This document shows, piece after piece, positions 47,775 through 56,039 of a DNA stretch of 64,000 nucleotides. The notes beneath the pieces are model-generated. The model did no database searches, had not been told where the DNA came from, and was given only the letters and a program-made list of their open reading frames with translations. This DNA is from Cytophagales bacterium. Lineage in GTDB: Bacteria > Bacteroidota > Bacteroidia > Cytophagales > Cyclobacteriaceae. Within the stretch, counting starts at the first letter, position 1; the number at the start of each line of letters is the position of its first letter. The stretch covers positions 53,119 through 117,118 of the forward strand of contig JADBYK010000028.1 in NCBI GenBank assembly GCA_020403045.1. The letters run 5' to 3'. The translations under genes were made by a program, and so were the position numbers.

Positions 47775-48527
47775 CTATTGTTCATTCAACCCCCAGTCGT
47801 AGTCCAGGTAGGAGATCTTGGCGTCAGACTTGATTTTGATGCGGGAGTGTGCATTGATAAAGCCCCTTACGGACCCTCCGTTCTTGTTAAAGTCGCCACC
47901 ATACCATTTAAACAGCATACTCAATTGAGGCTTGTCAGCCGACATCTTGTTGCGGAATGGATCAGCCAGGAACGCAGTAGCTTGCTTAGCCAGTTGCTCA
48001 TCCATTCGCTTGGCGTCATAGGCTTCGTTTAGCAAAATAGGGCAGGATTTGCTGGCACACACCAAAGCCATGTGCACGCGGGGATCGTCAAACTTTTTGC
48101 GAAGACGTCCGTGCTCAATGTTGTCAAGATCCATTCGGTCATTGCCAATCTTGAAAAAACGAACGGTCCATGGGGTATTAACAAACGGGATTTGAATTCC
48201 TGTTCCAATATCTTTAATACTCTTTAGCGGATAGTATTTTGTAATCAGCTTAATGGTAAATGCATTGTAGGCATTGATCCAAAAAACCATTTGCTCATTT
48301 TTGCTCCACGTTTTCTCATCGGGCGGTGTACCGCTTAGGATGGCTAGGTATTTATTTAATTCAACCGAATCTTTGATGAACGCTTTGTAGTTGACCCTTC
48401 CATCGGCCGTCACGTTTTTTTTCAATAATCGATCGAAGATTTCGTGTGAAGGTGGCTTGCTTTGAGCCTCGGTCAACAAGGGCGCGGCAATCAGCATTGA
48501 CAGAACGAAGGGGATGAGCTTTAACAT
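47775..48527 (-). CDS. DUF547 domain-containing secreted protein
   Basis: 250 aa; EQMVFWINAYNAFTIKLITKYYPLKSIKDIG...HMALVCASKSCPILLNEAY. Confidence 0.9.
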   Translation of the reverse strand: MLKLIPFVLSMLIAAPLLTEAQSKPPSHEIFDRLLKKNVTADGRVNYKAFIKDSVELNKYLAILSGTPPDEKTWSKNEQMVFWINAYNAFTIKLITKYYPLKSIKDIGTGIQIPFVNTPWTVRFFKIGNDRMDLDNIEHGRLRKKFDDPRVHMALVCASKSCPILLNEAYDAKRMDEQLAKQATAFLADPFRNKMSADKPQLSMLFKWYGGDFNKNGGSVRGFINAHSRIKIKSDAKISYLDYDWGLNEQ

Positions 48528-48578
48528 GTTTCCGGAGTTAGTTGCACTGGCAACAAATTAAAAAGAAAATCCGTTCTT

Positions 48579-49505
48579 CTATTTCACCGTAAAAGAGCTC
48601 TTTCCCATTTGATAGCCCTCCGAATAGATCTCTACCTGATAGGTGCCATCAGGATATTCCGACCCTTTTTCGTAGTAGAAAATCAATTTTTGTTTTGTGT
48701 TGTCAAACAATATCTCTTGAGCAGCTGTATAAAATTCTTCTTTTCCATTGAGGATAAATGTTCCTGACCCTTTGGCCACATCAAAAATGACCTGACTATT
48801 TTCATCGATAATTCGGATGAGAATCTTCTTGCCTTCTATGGGCGCTACCTTGTTATCGGCCAACGTAAATTCTACTTTTATTTTTTCGAGTTGCCGATTG
48901 CGAAAGGGGGATTCTTTTTCTTTTCCCTTCGAGCTTACTGCCTTGATCGCAATATTCTCTGCGCGCAGTTGAGAAGCAATGGCAACTTTGCCGGCCAGTT
49001 CGTTCTTGTTCTTTTCCAATACCGTAATGGAATCGCTTAACTTATTCTGTTTGGTTTTTAGATTTCTGTTTTCGCTAAAGAGCTCTTTGTTGACGGTTTT
49101 TAGTTTCTCAATTTCTGCATCTTTCAAATTCAACAACTCCTGATAACCATCCAGCCGGTCTTCCAGCTCTTTAACGGCTTTTGCGCTTCTTTGGGTAGTT
49201 CTTCTTAGCTCTCTTTGTATTTCTGCTTTTGCCTTTTCCAGGTCATCAATATTTCCACCCAATTTCTGGATCTCTACTATTTTTTGGTCAAGTTCATTGT
49301 TAACATCACTCAGGCGTTGCAGGGTGCCCGCAAGGTTGGTCTCTGTGGTGACCAATTGTTCTTTCACCTCTGCTTTCTCTTGGTAGTCGAGGTAAATCTT
49401 CACACTCTGAATAACGACCACCAAAAACAGTAATAAAACAATAATGAGATACTTATTTGATTTTTTTGGTTGCTGAGATTGACTCTTTTCCATAGCTGTT
49501 TCCAT
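48579..49505 (-). CDS. Membrane-anchored coiled-coil protein, unknown function
   Basis: 308 aa; one TM then long heptad coiled coil and a C-terminal beta domain ending ...EIYSEGYQMGKSSFTVK. Start may be Met-5. Confidence 0.7.
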   Translation of the reverse strand: METAMEKSQSQQPKKSNKYLIIVLLLFLVVVIQSVKIYLDYQEKAEVKEQLVTTETNLAGTLQRLSDVNNELDQKIVEIQKLGGNIDDLEKAKAEIQRELRRTTQRSAKAVKELEDRLDGYQELLNLKDAEIEKLKTVNKELFSENRNLKTKQNKLSDSITVLEKNKNELAGKVAIASQLRAENIAIKAVSSKGKEKESPFRNRQLEKIKVEFTLADNKVAPIEGKKILIRIIDENSQVIFDVAKGSGTFILNGKEEFYTAAQEILFDNTKQKLIFYYEKGSEYPDGTYQVEIYSEGYQMGKSSFTVK

Positions 49506-49551
49506 ATATCCTTTTCACTCTTCAAAAATAGTCTTTTAAATAGGACTTCAC

Positions 49552-50331
49552 TCACCAGGTGCACGTATAGTGCTGTTTGTTTAGCGAAGGATCAAAAAAC
49601 ACAATGCCACACCGGAAAAGGTCGATACTTCCATAAACAAGTTCGTGACCTCGTATTTCTTTCCAGGCCTTTGCCATCTCATTTGATTGATAGATATCGT
49701 CAACCACAACGATTGCACCCGGAGTCATTCTTTCTACCACTAAATTGAAGTATTCCACTGTGGGTTCATACCGATGATTCGCATCCATTAAAACGAAGTC
49801 AAGTCTCCGGTTGACCTCTACAAATTCGGGTAACGTTTCATTAATATTCCCCTCGACCAGAACAATATTTTTCGCCTCAGAGAATTCGAAGTTGGTGAGT
49901 GCAATATTGATCATCGATGCATTTCCTTCAAATGTATAAATCGTTGCGGCTGCGCACTTTGATAAGTACATTGTTGTAACGCCCATTGATGTGCCTAGCT
50001 CGACAATTTGCCGGGCTTTGATGTGGTTTGCCAAACGATAGAGTAACCGAGCCATTTTAGGAGCAGCGAGGCTGGTGGTTGCCACCTCAGCAATTGTTCG
50101 CTCTGCTGATTTGAAATAGTTGGAAGGTGCGCCCAGATCGTGAACAGTGATTTCTGATTGGTCCTGTACTAGTTTCGTTCGGATCTGTTCGATGGCATCA
50201 AAAGCACCATCCGCTTTTTGCTCTTTGATGATGGACGTATAAAGATCGAAAAAGTAGGGGGAGTGAATGGAATGCTCATCGACTGCGTTCAGCCAATAAT
50301 TTAAGTACGAAGTAAGTTGAAAGAAAGTCAG
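49552..50331 (-). CDS. Class I SAM-dependent methyltransferase; probable CTG or non-canonical start
   Basis: Track ORF starts at GTG 50085, but the frame stays open upstream to a TAG at 50337-50335 and reads (L)TFFQLTSYLNYWLNAVDEHSIHSPYFFDLYTSIIKEQKADGAFDAIEQIRTKLVQDQSEITVHDLGAPSNYFKSAERTIAEVATTSLAAPKMARLLYRLANH...VELGTSMGVTTMYLS. Confidence 0.75.
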   Translation of the reverse strand: MTFFQLTSYLNYWLNAVDEHSIHSPYFFDLYTSIIKEQKADGAFDAIEQIRTKLVQDQSEITVHDLGAPSNYFKSAERTIAEVATTSLAAPKMARLLYRLANHIKARQIVELGTSMGVTTMYLSKCAAATIYTFEGNASMINIALTNFEFSEAKNIVLVEGNINETLPEFVEVNRRLDFVLMDANHRYEPTVEYFNLVVERMTPGAIVVVDDIYQSNEMAKAWKEIRGHELVYGSIDLFRCGIVFFDPSLNKQHYTCTW

Positions 50332-50354
50332 CGGCTATACGTTTTTCGTTCGCG

Positions 50355-50741
50355 TCAATTCAAGCGCAAGGGGGCTACCATAACAAACGCTGGTACATTT
50401 ACTTGAAAAAAAGCACCGTCTACCACCCGTTCCATTTGATAAGTGCCTACCATTTTACCTATTCCGGATTTCAAATTGCAACCAGAAACGTATTGATGCG
50501 TCTCGCCAGGCTCTAGCACAGGTTGCAGCCCAACTACGCCTTCGCCTTCCACTTCACGCATTGTGAAACCAGCATCGTGAATATGCCAATGCCTTCTTTT
50601 TAACTGGATGGTAAAATCGCTTTGATTCTCAATAGTGATTTTATAGGTGAACACGTAGTGGTGTTGGCTGGGACTTGAATACGAGGGTTGGTATTCCGTC
50701 TCTACAACTACCTTGATGCCACGTGTTATTTCTGTTACCAT
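50355..50741 (-). CDS. apaG: ApaG-family protein
   Basis: MVTEITRGIKVVVETEYQPSYSSPSQHHYVFTYKITIENQSDFTIQLKRRHWHIHDAGF...GVVGLQPVLEPGETHQYVSGC. Confidence 0.95.
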   Translation of the reverse strand: MVTEITRGIKVVVETEYQPSYSSPSQHHYVFTYKITIENQSDFTIQLKRRHWHIHDAGFTMREVEGEGVVGLQPVLEPGETHQYVSGCNLKSGIGKMVGTYQMERVVDGAFFQVNVPAFVMVAPLRLN

Positions 50742-50881
50742 GCTGATCAAAAGTATGACTTTTTTCTTTTAAACGGTAGCACCACTACTGGAAAATAATG
50801 ACCGGAAAAAGGTAAGGGTTTAGGCAAATCTTTTCCTGAAATGCCCCGAAAAACTGTTTGTTAACCTATTTTTACGCTACT

Positions 50882-51544
50882 ATGGATGTAAAAATGGCAA
50901 CTTCATGGAAAGAAAAGCTGAACCAGGAATTTGATAAGCCCTACTTTGTTGAACTGGCCGGTTTTGTCAAAGCTGAGTATGCAACTCGAACCATTTATCC
51001 ATTAGCAAAAGATATCTTTAATGCATTTGAATGCTGCTCGTTTGAATCTACTCGTGTTGTAATCCTCGGCCAGGATCCTTACCATGGCGCGGGGCAAGCC
51101 AATGGTCTCTGTTTCTCTGTAAATGATGGAATCAAACCACCTCCTTCGCTGGTGAATATTTTTAAGGAGGTAAAAGCTGATTTGCAAATCCCGATTCCGT
51201 CATCCGGAAATCTGATGCGTTGGGCGCAGCAGGGTGTGCTGTTGCTTAATGCCACTTTAACCGTTCGCGACTCGTCACCGGGGTCGCATCAAAATAAAGG
51301 TTGGGAGATTTTTACAGACGCGGCCATTCAGCTGATTTCACAAAAAAAAGAAAATGTTGTTTTCTTGTTGTGGGGCGCCTATGCGCAGAAGAAAGGGGAA
51401 ATCATTGATCGCTCAAAGCATTATGTTTTGACGGCTCCACATCCGTCTCCTTTTTCAGCCAATAGGGGCTTTTTTGGCTGCAAGCATTTTAGTCTTACAA
51501 ATTCCTATCTAACGCAAAAAGGGTTTTCACCGATTAACTGGTAA
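50882..51544 (+). CDS. ung: Uracil-DNA glycosylase
   Basis: ORF 50858..51544; start Met-9 preferred. VVILGQDPYHGAGQANGLCFSV; LLLNATLTVRDSSPGSHQNKGWEIFTD; TAPHPSPFSANRGFFGCKHFS. Confidence 0.97.
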   Translation: MDVKMATSWKEKLNQEFDKPYFVELAGFVKAEYATRTIYPLAKDIFNAFECCSFESTRVVILGQDPYHGAGQANGLCFSVNDGIKPPPSLVNIFKEVKADLQIPIPSSGNLMRWAQQGVLLLNATLTVRDSSPGSHQNKGWEIFTDAAIQLISQKKENVVFLLWGAYAQKKGEIIDRSKHYVLTAPHPSPFSANRGFFGCKHFSLTNSYLTQKGFSPINW

Positions 51545-51570
51545 AAACCCTTTCGAGGTATTTTTGCTGA

Positions 51571-52740
51571 TTATCTAATCAGCTTGAAGAATCGGCTCCA
51601 TCGAATCTTGTCGATGAAGGTGCCATACTTATCAAGCGATAGCCAGATAAAAAATCCTTTCCCTACAATGTGATCTTCAGGCACAAAGCCCCAATACCTT
51701 GAGTCCAGCGAATTGTCGCGATTATCGCCCATCATAAAATAGTAGTTTTGGCTAAAGGTGTATTCAGTTATTTCCTTTCCGCCAATTTTTAGTTTTCCAT
51801 TTTCAATCACTACATCTTTCTGATTCTCGTACGCTTTTATAGTAAACCCATAGATAGAAAGCGTAGAATCGTTGATGGGTATTTTCATCCCTTCTTTCGG
51901 GAGCGTGAGTGGCCCGTAGTTACTTCCCGTCCAGGAAGCGGTGGAGGTTGAAAAGGGAAATCTCTCTGATTCGCCACCACCAGTTTCCATTTCGGCCGAA
52001 AGAACATAGGGGAGACTTTTTACTGTGGCCAATGTGGCTTCAGTCAAATACATGGAATAGTAGACATGGGTTGGATTATCGTTGTCTGCACGCCCGTGCA
52101 ATTCAAAATCATCGCCATCAAGCCCAAGCGCTTCAATGTTTCGCTGATTGATTTCGTCTTTAGCAATGACCCGATATCGGAAGCGCATTTCAGGTGCATT
52201 CTCGGCTTGCTTGCCGTTGATAAAGAGTTGTTTATTCTTTATTTCCAGCACGTCTCCTCCAATGGCCACACATCGTTTGATATAATTTGTCTTTAAATCT
52301 ACAGGATAATCTATCCAGGTTGTTTTGTCATAAATGCCGTAGTTGTTTTCTTCTATACGCGGCACATTGAAGACAACCACATCATTATTCTTTACTGATG
52401 TTATCCCGGGCAAGCGGAATGTAGGTAGTTGAATCCACGGGAGGTAGGAAGGTATATTTGTGAACCAGATTTTTTGGTGAGTCAATGGAAGTTGCAAGGG
52501 CGTACGCGGTGTCCGTGTGCCATAATGAAACTTGCTAACAAAAAGAAAATCGCCTACCAGTAGAGAATTTTCCATCGAAGGAGTAGGAATCGTGTAGGCC
52601 TCCATAATCAGCCAGCGAATAAGCGTGGCGGCAACCACAGCAAACAAAATGGCATCCCACCATTCCCTCAAAGCCGATTTTTTAACCTTGCCTTCCGGTT
52701 GACTTTTGTCAACACTTTTCTTCCAAAACTTCCAATTCAT
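51571..52740 (-). CDS. lepB: Signal peptidase I
   Basis: 389 aa; EAYTIPTPSMENSLLVGDFLFVSKFHYG; NYIKRCVAIGGDVLEIKN; YFMMGDNRDNSLDSRYWGFVPEDHIVGKGFF. Confidence 0.96.
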   Translation of the reverse strand: MNWKFWKKSVDKSQPEGKVKKSALREWWDAILFAVVAATLIRWLIMEAYTIPTPSMENSLLVGDFLFVSKFHYGTRTPRTPLQLPLTHQKIWFTNIPSYLPWIQLPTFRLPGITSVKNNDVVVFNVPRIEENNYGIYDKTTWIDYPVDLKTNYIKRCVAIGGDVLEIKNKQLFINGKQAENAPEMRFRYRVIAKDEINQRNIEALGLDGDDFELHGRADNDNPTHVYYSMYLTEATLATVKSLPYVLSAEMETGGGESERFPFSTSTASWTGSNYGPLTLPKEGMKIPINDSTLSIYGFTIKAYENQKDVVIENGKLKIGGKEITEYTFSQNYYFMMGDNRDNSLDSRYWGFVPEDHIVGKGFFIWLSLDKYGTFIDKIRWSRFFKLIR

Positions 52741-52797
52741 AGTTACGGGTCTAAGTAAAATCTGGCAAAGAAAGGGATTTTTAGCGTAGCAAAAGAG

Positions 52798-53505
52798 CTA
52801 CACCTTCAAAAAATCGTCCATGGAATACACTCCTTTGCGATTGACCATCCACTCTGCCACCAATACCGCGCCTTGGGCAAAGCCTTCGCGCGAATGAGCT
52901 GTATGGGTAATCTCAATATCGTCTACACTCGATTGATATTTCACCGTGTGTGTTCCCGGTGCAGGATCAATCCGTTGAGATCGGATAACGAGGCAAGTGG
53001 GGTCATGAGTTTCGGTTGACTGCCATTTTTTGATGAGCGGTTGTTCCCCGATTATTCTTTCGGCCAATGTAATCGCTGTGCCACTTGGGGCATCCTTTTT
53101 TTGGGTGTGATGTGTTTCGTCAATACTGACCTTGTATTGTGGATAGGGTTTCATCACTTTGGCCAGATAGCTGGTCAGCCTAAAGAAAAGATTGACGCCT
53201 AAACTATAGTTAGAGGCGTAAAAAAAACCGCCCTTTTTCTCAACGCATAGACGTTCGATTTCATTTTTTTGATCCAGCCAACCCGTGGTGCCGCACACGA
53301 CCGGTATTTGGTGATCGAAGCAATACAATATGTTTTTAACAGCGGATTCAGGTTGAGTAAATTCAATGGCTACATCCGCTTTTTGGTTGAACCTATTGAG
53401 TTCTTCATTCGTGTCTACCTTGCCAACGACCTCATGACCACGCGCGATAGCGATGGCTTCAATGGCTTTGCCCATTTTACCATACCCAATCAATAGAATT
53501 CTCAT
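52798..53505 (-). CDS. dapB: 4-hydroxy-tetrahydrodipicolinate reductase
   Basis: 235 aa; MRILLIGYGKMGKAIEAIA; VVCGTTGWLDQ; ETHHTQKKDAPSGTAITLAE; HTAHSREGFAQGAVLVAEWM. Confidence 0.96.
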   Translation of the reverse strand: MRILLIGYGKMGKAIEAIAIARGHEVVGKVDTNEELNRFNQKADVAIEFTQPESAVKNILYCFDHQIPVVCGTTGWLDQKNEIERLCVEKKGGFFYASNYSLGVNLFFRLTSYLAKVMKPYPQYKVSIDETHHTQKKDAPSGTAITLAERIIGEQPLIKKWQSTETHDPTCLVIRSQRIDPAPGTHTVKYQSSVDDIEITHTAHSREGFAQGAVLVAEWMVNRKGVYSMDDFLKV

Positions 53506-53507
53506 TA

Positions 53508-54119
53508 TTAAAATCTCAGTTTTATTGCGATGCCCGTGCTGGTGCCGGTGTAATAGCCATTTTCCATGTGTGGCTCTATTCTCACCTTCAACTTGGGGTT
53601 GAGATCAAATTCTTTTAGGTGAGCATCCACATGCGCGTCTACCATTTGCAAAAGGTAAAGAAATCCGGTGAAGATGAGGAAATAATCTCGCTGCCGTTGG
53701 GCTTGGTCTATAAGTGTTCTAAGCTGGGTTTCAGATAGTTCAAGATTTGGGCTAAGGGTGCGGCTTACGGGACTGGTTTTGCCATTGAGCAGATCAAACA
53801 AATCGTTGCGGGCTCTATTTCCTTGAAAGTTGAAATTATCAACCACCGCTATGAGCGCCCAGAATCCACCATAAACGAGTGGCACCTTCCAATATTTTTT
53901 GTTGTACACCTGGCCCAACCCCGGTAGCACGGCAGCATACAGCATTGCCTTTCTTGGGTTAAATCGTTGTGAGTAGGTATCGATGTCAACCACCCTCTTG
54001 CCACTTTTTGAAATGAGGGTGTCAGTTGGAGTATTCTGGATAGAATCCTTGTTGACTTCCTGCGAGTAGGCGAACGAGTAAACTACGAACAAAACCCAAG
54101 TACCTAAAAAATGCTTCAT
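53508..54119 (-). CDS. DUF5683 domain-containing membrane protein
   Basis: 203 aa; FNPRKAMLYAAVLPGLGQVYNKKYWKVPLVYGGFWALIAVVDNF. Confidence 0.85.
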   Translation of the reverse strand: MKHFLGTWVLFVVYSFAYSQEVNKDSIQNTPTDTLISKSGKRVVDIDTYSQRFNPRKAMLYAAVLPGLGQVYNKKYWKVPLVYGGFWALIAVVDNFNFQGNRARNDLFDLLNGKTSPVSRTLSPNLELSETQLRTLIDQAQRQRDYFLIFTGFLYLLQMVDAHVDAHLKEFDLNPKLKVRIEPHMENGYYTGTSTGIAIKLRF

Positions 54120-55022
54120 CTATGCTTTTAGAATATCCAAAATCCGGTTCAGGTCTTCTACCGACAAAAACGGAATTCGAATATCGCCCTTTTTTCCGTC
54201 ACTCTTTACACTAACTTTCGTGCCAAAGTGTGATGATAAGCGTGATTGCAGGTGATTGATCTCTTTTGAAACTGGCGTGCTTTCAGTTTTTCCCGTTTCA
54301 TGATGCCGTGGCTTCGTCATTACTTCTCGGGCCAATTCCTCCACTTTTCTAACCGATAAATCTTCTGATAATGTTTTTTTGAAAATATAAAGTTGTGAAT
54401 CGGTGTTGTCGACATTGATGATGGCGCGGGCATGACCCATTGATAGTTTATTGTCGCGCAACGCAATCTGTATATCAGGTGGTAGTTTCAGTAGTCTTAG
54501 ATAATTTGTTACGGTTGATCGATTCTTCCCAACGCGCTCCCCAAGCTCCTCTTGCTTGAGATTACATTCTGAAATCAAGCGTTGGTAACTCAGCGAAATT
54601 TCAATCGGGTTTAAGTTTTCGCGTTGAATATTTTCAATCAGCGCCATTTCCAACATTTGCTGATCATCGGCTGAACGTACGTATGCAGGCACTGCCGAAA
54701 GACCCGCTCTCTTGGAAGCTTGAAAACGCCTTTCACCCGAAATCAATTGATACTGATGTGCTGCGAGGCGTCTCACGGTGATTGGCTGAATGATTCCGTG
54801 TACACGGATCGACTCAGCTAGTTCATTCAAAGCTTCCTCATCAAAATGCTGGCGTGGCTGAAATGGATTTGTCTCGATCTCTGTCAATGAAATTTCATTG
54901 ACGATGCCATTTACATTGACAGAATTCGCTGGTTGTGCGACATCGACCTCTAGCCGGTCGTCAGAAGGCGTGTCACTCAATAGGGCGCTTAGCCCACGGC
55001 CTAGTGCATTTCTTTTGCTCAT
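54120..55022 (-). CDS. parB: Chromosome-partitioning protein ParB
   Basis: 300 aa; [85 protein letters not shown]. Confidence 0.97.
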   Translation of the reverse strand: MSKRNALGRGLSALLSDTPSDDRLEVDVAQPANSVNVNGIVNEISLTEIETNPFQPRQHFDEEALNELAESIRVHGIIQPITVRRLAAHQYQLISGERRFQASKRAGLSAVPAYVRSADDQQMLEMALIENIQRENLNPIEISLSYQRLISECNLKQEELGERVGKNRSTVTNYLRLLKLPPDIQIALRDNKLSMGHARAIINVDNTDSQLYIFKKTLSEDLSVRKVEELAREVMTKPRHHETGKTESTPVSKEINHLQSRLSSHFGTKVSVKSDGKKGDIRIPFLSVEDLNRILDILKA

Positions 55023-55792
55023 TTTGTAAAACCGTTTTTATTCAATATTTCATGTGCCAAATTGAGATAACTGATCGCTCCTTTGCTCTCTGCATCATGG
55101 ACGATAGCTGGTAATCCAAAACTAGGCGACTCACTTAGCTTCACATTTCTAGGAATAATGGTATTGAAAGCAATATTCTTGAAGTGTGTCTTTACTTCTT
55201 CTACCACTTGATTGCCGAGGGACGTGCGTGAATCATACAGCGTCAGCAAGATGCCTTCAATCTCCAGTTTCGGGTTGAGACGTGTCTGTATAATTTTTAT
55301 CGTATTCAAAAGTTTGCCGAGTCCTTCCAACGCAAAATATTCACACTGCACAGGTATCAAAACGGAGTCTGCCGCTGTTAATGAGTTAATAGTGATTAAA
55401 CCCAGAGAGGGAGAGCAGTCGATAATGATGAACTCGTATTGACTCTTTATTTTCGCGAGAACGTTTCGCATTTTCTCTTCACGGTGCTCAATATTCACCA
55501 TCTCCACTTCTGCGCCTACGAGGTCGATGTGGGAGGGAAGGACGTCAAGATATTTCAATTCATTTTTCAAGATGGCATCCTCGGGCCGAATACCGTCAAC
55601 CATACATTCATAAATGCTCTTCTTGATTTCTTTGGGGTTCATACCCAAACCGGAAGTCGAGTTGGCTTGTGGGTCTGCATCGACCAACAATGTCTTGTAC
55701 TCCAACACCGCCAGACTTGCTGCAAGGTTGATGGCAGTGGTTGTTTTACCTACACCGCCCTTTTGATTGGCAATAGCAATGATTTTACCCAT
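55019..55792 (-). CDS. parA: Chromosome-partitioning ATPase ParA/Soj
   Basis: Track ORF 55019..55840; start moved to [28 protein letters not shown] (Met-17). [15 protein letters not shown]. Confidence 0.97.
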   Translation of the reverse strand: MGKIIAIANQKGGVGKTTTAINLAASLAVLEYKTLLVDADPQANSTSGLGMNPKEIKKSIYECMVDGIRPEDAILKNELKYLDVLPSHIDLVGAEVEMVNIEHREEKMRNVLAKIKSQYEFIIIDCSPSLGLITINSLTAADSVLIPVQCEYFALEGLGKLLNTIKIIQTRLNPKLEIEGILLTLYDSRTSLGNQVVEEVKTHFKNIAFNTIIPRNVKLSESPSFGLPAIVHDAESKGAISYLNLAHEILNKNGFTK

Positions 55793-55870
55793 GAATTGAT
55801 TCGATAATTTGTTAATTCGGTAATTTGCCAATTCCATCATCCAATAAACGAATCATCGAATTCACAAATT
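55793..55870. repeat. Octad-phased array A (parA 5' region)
   Basis: ttgattcg ataatttg ttaattcg gtaatttg ccaattcc atcatcca ataaacga atcatcga attcacaa att: 8-nt phase. Confidence 0.6.
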
Positions 55871-55878
55871 AAGTAGGA

Positions 55879-55886
55879 CAAATATA
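55879..55886 (-). promoter_or_regulatory. Candidate parA -7 element TATATTTG
   Basis: CAAATATA on + strand, 86 nt upstream of the parA start; puts array A in the parA 5' UTR. Confidence 0.5.
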
Positions 55887-55901
55887 GGCCTAAGGCGCAA
55901 T

Positions 55902-55934
55902 CGTGGAACATTCGTGAAACGTTACTTATCCACC
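55902..55934. promoter_or_regulatory. parS-like half sites in direct repeat and a DnaA-box-like sequence
   Basis: CGTGGAACA (55902-55910), CGTGAAACG (55913-55921), TTATCCACC (55926-55934; 8/9 to TTATCCACA). Confidence 0.4.
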
Positions 55935-55960
55935 GACTATCAACAAGAAATGCACAAAAC

Positions 55961-56039
55961 GGATTTGCTGATTTGATAATTCGTTGATTCGTTGATTTTG
56001 AGCAACATCGAATCAGCACATCACCGAATTACCGAATTA
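55961..56039. repeat. Octad-phased array B with inverted half (yidC 3' end)
   Basis: ctgatttg ataattcg ttgattcg ttgatttt gagcaaca tcgaatca gcacatca ccgaatta ccgaatta; overlaps the yidC stop codon. Confidence 0.65.

Noticed and set aside
51517-51554. AAAGGGTTTT...AAAACCCTTT hairpin at the ung stop as a terminator
   Set aside because: The stem is real but overlaps the last codons and is not followed by a clear U-tract; kept out of the feature list.
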